Source: UBA12276 sp041476285 (lineage in GTDB: Archaea > Micrarchaeota > Micrarchaeia > Micrarchaeales > Micrarchaeaceae). Taken from it: a stretch of 12,562 nucleotides of DNA. The position numbers and the translations under genes are program-made. The notes below the pieces were generated by a model, which saw nothing but the letters and a program-made list of their open reading frames with translations, had not been told where the DNA came from and ran no database searches. The stretch spans positions 1-12,562 of the forward strand of contig JBGOTD010000015.1 of NCBI GenBank assembly GCA_041476285.1. Direction: 5' to 3'. Position 1 is the first letter of the stretch, and the number at the start of each line of letters is the position of its first letter. Positions 8,211 to 12,562 of this stretch are shown here, one piece after another.

Positions 8211-8251
8211 AGATTAAGAACAAATAAATTACTTGCCATCAATATTAATCT
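8211..8251. repeat. Short inverted repeat flanking a possible TATA box
   Basis: AGATTAA at 8211-8217 and TTAATCT at 8245-8251 are exact reverse complements with 27 nt between them, and fill most of the 48-bp gap between two genes. The AT-rich CAAATAAATT (8221-8230), about 33 nt before ATG 8259, lies between the arms and could be the TATA element. An operator around a promoter is possible, but 7-bp AT-rich arms arise easily by chance. Confidence 0.25.
8221..8230 (+). promoter_or_regulatory. Weak candidate TATA box before the first anchored VirB4-N gene
   Basis: CAAATAAATT is centred about 33 nt before ATG 8259, a little further than ideal, so a short leader of some 6-8 nt would be expected. 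No other A/T block in this gap fits better: the AATATTAAT at 8241-8249 is too close to the start. The case rests on the position and on the 48-bp gap alone. Confidence 0.3.
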
Positions 8252-8258
8252 GAATTAG

Positions 8259-9092
8259 ATGAACCCAAAAATTTTCATATTCATCGGATTTATGGCGCTC
8301 TCCCTCGCAATGATGGGTCTGGAGCTTGCGCTGCCGAACGGGGTAGTGTACCTTGCGCCAAAATTGCTTCTTTTGATAATTGCGGTTTTATTCGACATAT
8401 TCGCATTCGGATCAAGATATTATACTTACATGATACTGCCTCTTGTAAGGCAGCGAACAAGGCATGTGGTGATAAGCGACCAAACGCCATACTGGCTTTC
8501 ATCCACTGGCGACTGCATAGTAAGGAAGGAGGGCGAGAACTACATAGCAACCGCATACATAAACATACCAATCTACGTATCCGCAAGCGAGATGTCTGAC
8601 CCTGACAAGATAAGGTTCGCTAACCAGGTAAGCAGAATGGTGGGAATAAGCAGGGAACCGGTAAGATTCAGCAGCGAACTGTACCTGATGAACAAAGATG
8701 AATACATACAAAAGCTGAAGGACATGATCAATGAGATAGAAGTGGAAGAGTCAAAACTTACAGAAAAGAATGCGCCCGAGGGTGAGATGGAGCATGTAAG
8801 GGGCAAGCTCTCCATGTGGCGAAAGATGCTTGATGATGTCTCAAACGGCATATCATTCGAGCTTGGATCATTTGCCACAATATCTGCAAAGGGCGTCAAG
8901 GAATTCGAGGCAATATCAATGGTACAGCAGAAGGCAAGGGAACTCATGAACGGCATTGCAACGGTCCTTGGGGTTCCGCCAAGCGTAGTTGTAGGCAAGG
9001 AGATACTCAAGTATGTGGAACCGGAATACCTCATACCATATACGACAATCACGGAGCAGATAAGCCGAAACATACAGAGAGAGGTGAGATGA
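8259..9092 (+). CDS. Membrane-anchored VirB4 N-domain-like protein, copy A (VirB3/PrgI-like hairpin)
   Basis: The 277-residue protein has two N-terminal hydrophobic segments (about 4-24 and 30-50) forming a hairpin, then the basic RQRTRH turn and a soluble, presumably cytoplasmic, domain. That domain has the order expected of the VirB4/TrbE N-terminal region: a strand pair around DCIVRKEGENYIATAYINI (85-103), a helical region with a charged coil (145-197), then GVKE (212-215) and, about 30 residues later, VVGKEIL (244-250). VirB3/PrgI proteins are small two-helix proteins that are sometimes fused to VirB4; here a hairpin is fused to only the N-domain. No Walker motif is present. It is a near-collinear paralogue of the next gene, which starts after one intervening base. 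I infer that it docks the separate ATPase to the membrane. Confidence 0.5.
   Translation: MNPKIFIFIGFMALSLAMMGLELALPNGVVYLAPKLLLLIIAVLFDIFAFGSRYYTYMILPLVRQRTRHVVISDQTPYWLSSTGDCIVRKEGENYIATAYINIPIYVSASEMSDPDKIRFANQVSRMVGISREPVRFSSELYLMNKDEYIQKLKDMINEIEVEESKLTEKNAPEGEMEHVRGKLSMWRKMLDDVSNGISFELGSFATISAKGVKEFEAISMVQQKARELMNGIATVLGVPPSVVVGKEILKYVEPEYLIPYTTITEQISRNIQREVR
9081..9087 (+). promoter_or_regulatory. Strong Shine-Dalgarno site deciding the start at 9094
   Basis: GAGGTGA is a near-perfect complement to the archaeal 16S rRNA 3' end and sits 6 nt before ATG 9094, inside the last codons of the upstream gene. It fixes the start against the internal ATG at 9112 and is the strongest ribosome-binding site in the window, as expected for a gene internal to an operon. 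Confidence 0.7.
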
Positions 9093-9093
9093 G

Positions 9094-9927
9094 ATGGATG
9101 AAGAGGGCATAATGTATCTGGCATTCTGCTTGGTGATACTCCTCATAGCACTATCACTCATACCGACATTTGGCAAAGGCTACATAAAAATAATTCCGCT
9201 TATCATAATAATTGCCGGGATAGTGATAATACTGGTATTGAATTTCGCAGACTTTATCTTTGTGCCGTTCTTATTCAGTATCCTCAACATCACATTCCAG
9301 CCAGCGCAGGGATATAAGATAGTAAAAGAGCAGAATGCTGTAATCAAAAACGTCAACGGCCTCTTTTACGCTACCGGCTATGTCACCGCAAACCTTTTCG
9401 CATATTCATTCAAGCTCGAGACAGAGGAAAAGGAGGAAAATGAAAGGATGGTGGCTGCACCCGAGAACTGGGAGCGCGCCATAATGAATTTAGGATTCCC
9501 GTTCAAGTACCACGTCCTTGCAATGGGGCTTGATGTACAGAAAGTAAGGGACGAGTTCGAAGGCAAGAGGTCCTATCAGGAATTCCAGCTCTCAAGGGCG
9601 CTTCAAAACCCGACAACTAACGACGTAACAATAACCGAAATACAAAGAAAGATAAACGTGATACAAAGAAAGATAGACAGGATATCCCAGGGCGAGAAGC
9701 CTGTGGCGACTGTCATGTACATAGAAACAACTGCAATAGGTGTAAGCGAGAAGGCCTCGCTTGACGCGCTTGCGCAACAGGTGGAGGGATTGCAGATAGC
9801 ACTGAGTTCTATGGACGTGGATTTGTCGAGAGTATCAGGCAGGGAGATGTACACGCTTTTCAACTTCAACTTCTCACTTCCCGTCACATTCAATGAGGCA
9901 TCATCATACTTCGATCAGCAGAGCTGA
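9094..9927 (+). CDS. Membrane-anchored VirB4 N-domain-like protein, copy B
   Basis: Also 277 residues, this paralogue of the preceding gene has two hydrophobic segments (7-25 and 31-62) and a soluble domain. Shared landmarks are the strand pair NAVIKNVNGLFYATGYV (81-97) against the equivalent IVRKEGENYIATAYI of copy A; a coiled segment ending in D-x-(I/V)-S-x-G (195-200); GVSE (216-219); and VSGREMY (247-253) against VVGKEIL. The last of these resembles the small-residue-Gly-x-Glu-(L/M) turn near the end of VirB4 N-terminal domains. Residues 183-196 contain a tandemly duplicated heptad (IQRKINV/IQRKIDR), extending a coiled coil. The C-terminus is short and polar. The role is inferred as membrane anchoring or assembly with copy A and the ATPase encoded 38 bp downstream. 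Confidence 0.5.
   Translation: MDEEGIMYLAFCLVILLIALSLIPTFGKGYIKIIPLIIIIAGIVIILVLNFADFIFVPFLFSILNITFQPAQGYKIVKEQNAVIKNVNGLFYATGYVTANLFAYSFKLETEEKEENERMVAAPENWERAIMNLGFPFKYHVLAMGLDVQKVRDEFEGKRSYQEFQLSRALQNPTTNDVTITEIQRKINVIQRKIDRISQGEKPVATVMYIETTAIGVSEKASLDALAQQVEGLQIALSSMDVDLSRVSGREMYTLFNFNFSLPVTFNEASSYFDQQS
9640..9681 (+). repeat. Tandem 21-bp duplication encoding a heptad
   Basis: Two adjacent 21-bp units (9640-9660 and 9661-9681) agree at 18 of 21 positions, including 15 consecutive identical bases (ATACAAAGAAAGATA). The unit length is exactly seven codons and encodes IQRKINV then IQRKIDR, so the duplication adds one heptad to a predicted coiled coil without breaking register. This looks like a fairly recent slippage or duplication event. 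Confidence 0.8.
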
Positions 9928-9928
9928 A

Positions 9929-9940
9929 GTTATTTATAGG
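9929..9940 (+). promoter_or_regulatory. Candidate TATA box of the ATPase gene
   Basis: GTTATTTATAGG lies in the 38-bp gap after the stop at 9927 and is centred about 31 nt before ATG 9966. A start site about 26 nt downstream would give a leader of five or fewer bases. No good Shine-Dalgarno site precedes ATG 9966, which fits initiation on an almost leaderless message. The ATPase and its two followers may therefore be made separately from the membrane proteins. Confidence 0.5.
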
Positions 9941-9965
9941 TTAATTGATATGAGATAGCGAGAAC

Positions 9966-11483
9966 ATGACTCTTGTCAAATTGCAGCACATAATGAGCAA
10001 TGAGATTGCAAAAAGGGCCTTCATATCAAGACCCCCCGAGCCTCCAGCAGGAGTGCTCATGGGAGACCCCATGCAGTCGATATTCATAGGAACTACAAAA
10101 ATATTCAAAGTCCCATTCACCTGGTCGTACGTGAACATAACCAACCCGCACATTGCAGTGGTTGGCATAACCGGCGCAGGAAAAAGCTATTTTGTAAAGA
10201 CGCTTCTGGTAAGGGCAAACTACATCTGGAACACCAATGCAATAATAATAGACTTCGCCGGAGAGTACAAAGCATGGGTCAAACAGAGCGGCGGAATCGT
10301 AGTGTCGCTGGGAAGGGGGGACTACATAAATTTGATGGACCTCTCATCAATGAAGCCTCTTGACAGGACAAAGCAAATAATGACATCACTTGAAATACTT
10401 ACCGACATATCCGCTTATCCTGAGCAGAAGCGCATAACTGAAGAGGCAATAGAACAGGCATATGTAAATGCAGGGTTCAATCTCGCCGAACCAGCTCCAA
10501 AAACCAAGGAACCTCCAACACTGCATGAAGTTATATCATTGCTGCAGGAAAAACTGCAGGAGGGCACCTATGAATATCCTGCCGAGCTAGAGAATGCGGT
10601 TTACAGGCTAAGGCAGTTCGCAAGGGAGGGCGAGGATTATTTTGCAAGGAAAAGCACGCTTGACATAGGCAAGCTTTCGCATTCGGGACTTGTTGCAGTA
10701 GACCTCTCTGGCCTGTCCGATGACAAATTCAGGGCGCTTGCCGCTCTTTTCATATTGCAGACGCTGAAAGAGATAATGAGGAGCGAGAGCTGGAGCGAAA
10801 CAAAGGGGCTAAAGGCACTGGTGGTCCTTGACGAGGCATGGAAGGTAGCCAGCGATGACAGAAGCGATGCAATACTCATAGTAAGAGAGGGGAGAAAATT
10901 CCAGTTCGGGCTTATTGTCGCATCGCAGAATCCAACAGACATAAACGAGGCGATATTCTCAAATGTGGGTACGACTTTCATATTAAGGATAAAGTTCGAG
11001 AAGTTCATGAACTACATACAGGGCTCGCTCAATTTCTCTGATTTCATAAAGAACGAGATAGGAAAATTCGGAGTCGGACAGGCGGCAGTTGACATGGCAT
11101 TCCAAACAGCAATAAGATTCCCGGAGGTTTTCGTTCTTGACAGGATATATGGGGAAGAGCCGCTTTACGTTTATACATTGGACATGTCTGATGTCCTGAC
11201 GCAGAGCGAGATAGCTGCGAACGTGCTGCAGAAGGATTACCAATTCGAAAGGGACGAGCTGCGCAGCAAGCTCATAGAATACAACATGGGACAGGAGAGC
11301 ATAGATGAGATATTCAGCATGATGGAGAGCCACAACAGGACAATAAAACTGCTGGAATTCATAAGGATATTAAAGAAGAACGGCATAAATGTCTCAAATA
11401 CGGTCACATTCCTGAAGAATCTTAGCATAGACGACCAACTGATAACAAGAATAATATCCAGCGCGGGTGGTGGTGTTGGCTAA
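9966..11483 (+). CDS. HerA/VirB4/CedB-type ATPase with C-terminal helical appendage
   Basis: This 505-residue protein is a P-loop motor of the HerA-FtsK/VirB4 superfamily. The Walker A motif GITGAGKS is at 67-74, the post-Walker IIIDFAGEYKAW at 93-104, Walker B ALVVLDEAW at 284-292 (Asp289, Glu290), and the REGRKFQFGLIVASQNPTDI block, with a candidate arginine finger and the SQ sensor, at 307-326. The REGRKF...SQ block is typical of both HerA and VirB4/CedB; the absence of an obvious HAS-barrel and of a NurA neighbour, and the membrane-protein context, favour the secretion branch. The usual VirB4 N-terminal domain (200+ residues) is absent: only about 60 residues precede the P-loop. Residues 432-499 form a helical appendage matched by the next gene's product. 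It probably energises substrate transfer through the membrane proteins encoded upstream. ATG 9966 fits the TATA spacing; ATG 9993 is the alternative. Confidence 0.8.
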   Translation: MTLVKLQHIMSNEIAKRAFISRPPEPPAGVLMGDPMQSIFIGTTKIFKVPFTWSYVNITNPHIAVVGITGAGKSYFVKTLLVRANYIWNTNAIIIDFAGEYKAWVKQSGGIVVSLGRGDYINLMDLSSMKPLDRTKQIMTSLEILTDISAYPEQKRITEEAIEQAYVNAGFNLAEPAPKTKEPPTLHEVISLLQEKLQEGTYEYPAELENAVYRLRQFAREGEDYFARKSTLDIGKLSHSGLVAVDLSGLSDDKFRALAALFILQTLKEIMRSESWSETKGLKALVVLDEAWKVASDDRSDAILIVREGRKFQFGLIVASQNPTDINEAIFSNVGTTFILRIKFEKFMNYIQGSLNFSDFIKNEIGKFGVGQAAVDMAFQTAIRFPEVFVLDRIYGEEPLYVYTLDMSDVLTQSEIAANVLQKDYQFERDELRSKLIEYNMGQESIDEIFSMMESHNRTIKLLEFIRILKKNGINVSNTVTFLKNLSIDDQLITRIISSAGGGVG

Positions 11484-11784
11484 ACAGGACACGTTTATAA
11501 TAACAAGGCCGGAACTTAGGCACGTGCTAATCGCATTGGGCGTTGGCGAGCGCGAGATCAACAACCTTATGGGTTCGTTGGACAAGGCACACAGGCACAC
11601 GAACATAATAGTGTTTGCGAACCTGCTTGAAAAATTGGGAATAGGAAGGGACAAGATGGCGAACGTTTTCAGAAGGATAGGGATCGATGACGTGACCATA
11701 ACTAACATATTCAGGATGGTTGACGAGAGCAAGATAAGCGCGGAAACCGGAAGGATATACGATGCTACAATAGATTTCAGCTGA
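11467..11784 (+). CDS. Small helical protein homologous to the ATPase C-terminal appendage
   Basis: The 105-residue soluble, all-helical protein has no signal peptide or membrane segment. Residues 17-81 align without a gap to residues 432-496 of the ATPase, with 18 identities in 65 positions by my hand alignment; shared points include LR..LI at the start, Gly27, Phe50, Leu54, GI 58-59 and the IDD..IT.I block (73-81). Three copies of a short hG(I/V)x4hxxh helical motif are visible, at about 24-38, 57-71 and 71-85. I do not recognise the domain. The start lies in GTG-GTG-GTG-TTG (11467-11478), overlapping the end of the ATPase gene by up to 17 nt; no ATG exists before residue 35, so a GTG or TTG start is needed and the exact one is not resolved. 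Overlap and homology suggest it partners or competes with the ATPase tail. Confidence 0.65.
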   Translation: MVVLAKQDTFIITRPELRHVLIALGVGEREINNLMGSLDKAHRHTNIIVFANLLEKLGIGRDKMANVFRRIGIDDVTITNIFRMVDESKISAETGRIYDATIDFS

Positions 11785-11788
11785 TATC

Positions 11789-12160
11789 ATGAAAAAAACG
11801 GCATGCATAATGTGTGGTAAGGAAAAGAACGGACTGCCCGTGAAAGAGGATGTCATAATACAAAGCCTCAGATGGGTAAAACGCAACATAACGAAGAATC
11901 CAAAGAACTTCACTCTTGTCGTATGCAAGGATGATTTCCTTGTTTACAAGAAGAAGAGGGACAGCTACGAGCGCAAGATGGTGATGTACGTTGCAATAGG
12001 GATAATATTTCTTGCCGCGCTTGCCGCTGTATCAAGCCAAAGGCTGGGTGCGGTGGGCGTCGGGCTTCTAATAACGCTCTTTCTTTTGCTTCTAGCGCAG
12101 CTCAGCTACATGCCTGCAGTTGAAATGCCAGCAATCAAAGAAAAAAAGCAAAAGAAATAG
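11789..12160 (+). CDS. Small CxxC protein with two C-terminal membrane helices
   Basis: The 123-residue product begins with a cytoplasmic-looking domain containing CIMCGKEKNGLPV (Cys6, Cys9) and a second half-site VVCKDD (Cys46), then a basic linker and two membrane helices (about 64-82 and 86-107), ending in a Lys-rich tail. A treble-clef-like metal site would normally have CxxC twice; here the fourth position is Asp49, so metal binding by three Cys plus one Asp, or loss of binding, are both possible. The gene starts 4 bp after the preceding stop and therefore probably shares its transcript, but nothing in the protein ties it to translocation. I do not recognise a named family. The short two-helix layout superficially recalls pilin-like VirB2/CedA1 proteins, but those lack such an N-terminal domain. 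Confidence 0.65.
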   Translation: MKKTACIMCGKEKNGLPVKEDVIIQSLRWVKRNITKNPKNFTLVVCKDDFLVYKKKRDSYERKMVMYVAIGIIFLAALAAVSSQRLGAVGVGLLITLFLLLLAQLSYMPAVEMPAIKEKKQKK

Positions 12161-12173
12161 GGGTAATCAAATA

Positions 12174-12187
12174 ATTTTTGAATTTTT
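12174..12187 (+). terminator. T-rich archaeal terminator-like stretch
   Basis: Two T5 runs (12175-12179 and 12183-12187) lie 15-27 bp after the last stop codon of the cluster, with no hairpin before them. Oligo-T tracts of this kind are sufficient for termination in many archaea. They may however be the beginning of the coding frame of the following gene. Confidence 0.35.
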
Positions 12188-12221
12188 CATTAAGCATAAG
12201 TCGCACTTATTCGCTACTTTC

Positions 12222-12562
12222 ATGTATCTTTTAATAGCGTTGGTAATGTTTTATCCAATCACCATGCAAATAACTACAACAATAGCGGGTAGCGGTGGTG
12301 ATCCATACCAAAGCCTTTGGGGAATTTGGTGGGTAAATTATGCGACTTTTCATCTTCATAGCATATATTACACCAATTTACTTTATTATCCGATAGGAGT
12401 AAATCTTGCTTACCAAACTATGTCTCCTCTTTTAAATATAGTTGTGGCACCTTTTCAAGCATTTAGTTCTATGTTTGCCTATAACGTGGCCTTTTTAATA
12501 GGTTATGCATTATCTGGATTATTCATGTTTGTATTGGCTGATTATTTTGTAGAGAACAAATA
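12222..12562 (+). CDS. N-terminal part of a GT-C-like multi-pass membrane protein (cut by window edge)
   Basis: The frame runs open to the window end, giving 113 complete codons. The translation starts with a hydrophobic helix, then GSGGDPYQSLWGIWW (22-37), an aromatic loop with LLYYPIGVNLA (53-63), and further helices (about 67-80 and 86-108). The order helix, loop with an Asp followed by aromatic residues, then YYPxGxNL is typical of GT-C-type membrane glycosyltransferases and related PTPS-type membrane proteins; Asp27 would be the candidate catalytic or metal-binding acid. ATG 12222 is the first ATG in this frame, but the frame is open further upstream and would add a plausible basic N-terminus (IIFEFFIKHKSHLFATF), preceded by a GGTAATCA Shine-Dalgarno-like site at 12162-12169, so a non-ATG start is possible. 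Composition is about 35% GC by hand count, lower than in the genes before it. Confidence 0.6.
   Translation, partial: MYLLIALVMFYPITMQITTTIAGSGGDPYQSLWGIWWVNYATFHLHSIYYTNLLYYPIGVNLAYQTMSPLLNIVVAPFQAFSSMFAYNVAFLIGYALSGLFMFVLADYFVENK

Noticed and set aside
8573..9124. Antisense open frame of 183 codons across the end of the first anchor gene.
   Set aside because: It lies wholly opposite convincing coding sequence, is Ser/Ile/Leu-rich in the way an antisense shadow of an AGG/ATA-rich gene would be, and shows no domain, promoter or ribosome-binding site.
9966..11483. Reading the ATPase as chromosomal HerA of the HerA-NurA end-resection pair.
   Set aside because: The REGRKF...SQ block fits HerA, but no NurA, Mre11 or Rad50 gene is adjacent, there is no clear HAS-barrel before the P-loop, and the neighbours are membrane proteins. 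Not fully excluded; a HerA-specific profile would settle it.
831..11483. An archaeal type IV pilus or archaellum operon.
   Set aside because: There is no GspE/ArlI-type secretion ATPase, no PilC/ArlJ-type platform protein pattern and no class III signal peptide; the motor is HerA/VirB4-like instead.
11527..11928. Antisense open frame of 133 codons spanning the small helical protein gene and the CxxC gene.
   Set aside because: It crosses two well-supported sense genes and the intergenic junction; the composition is what the complement of those genes produces.
1..12562. tRNA, rRNA, CRISPR or insertion-sequence features.
   Set aside because: Gaps between genes are nearly all under 60 bp apart from the window start and the stretch after 12160; I found no cloverleaf, no repeat-spacer periodicity and no terminal inverted repeats with a transposase.

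Overview
The window reads as a gene-dense archaeal chromosome, most likely from a small-genome DPANN lineage; Micrarchaeota is my best guess, not a demonstrated assignment. The support is: heavy use of ATA for Ile and AGG/AGA for Arg; TATA-like boxes about 26-31 nt upstream of start codons, which implies leaderless or nearly leaderless mRNAs; GGTG-type Shine-Dalgarno sites inside the operon; and every gene lying on one strand with gaps of a few bases or short overlaps. I see no tRNA, rRNA, CRISPR array, transposase or integrase.

Layout. Positions 61-792 encode a six-helix membrane protein of unknown role. A clear leaderless promoter (about 799-810) then starts a run of six multi-pass membrane proteins (831-8210), spaced by -4 to +11 bp. 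All six carry the same signature: an Arg, usually followed by F/W/P-T/L-R and a GG pair, ending in (Y/F/M)-P. In five of the six the Arg-to-Pro distance is exactly 25 residues. They also share a Lys/Arg...Glu helix just after the first mature membrane segment. I read them as diverged paralogues of the VirB6/TrbL/CedA type (polytopic inner-membrane channel subunits of type IV secretion and of the archaeal Ced DNA-import system). Three or four begin with Sec-type signal peptides.

After a 48-bp gap come two 277-residue paralogues (8259-9092 and 9094-9927). Each has an N-terminal membrane hairpin (VirB3/PrgI-like) followed by a cytoplasmic domain resembling the N-terminal half of VirB4. Next, behind its own TATA-like box, is a 505-residue HerA/VirB4/CedB-type ATPase (9966-11483) that lacks the usual VirB4 N-terminal domain. 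Taken together, VirB4 appears to be split over three genes. The ATPase ends in a roughly 65-residue helical appendage that matches, without gaps, the free-standing 105-residue protein encoded immediately downstream (11467-11784). A small CxxC protein with two membrane helices (11789-12160) closes the cluster, followed by a T-rich terminator-like stretch. The last 341 bases are the start of an AT-richer gene for a GT-C-like multi-pass membrane protein, cut by the window edge.

Interpretation. The 831-11784 block looks like a stripped-down, archaeal type IV secretion-like or Ced-like translocation machine: six distinct channel subunits, two membrane-anchored ATPase-docking proteins, one motor and a small motor-related helical protein. 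No relaxase, VirD4-type coupling protein or obvious pilin is in view, so DNA import or exchange, or protein export, is as plausible as conjugation. The individual signatures are visible in the sequence; the function of the assembly is inference.
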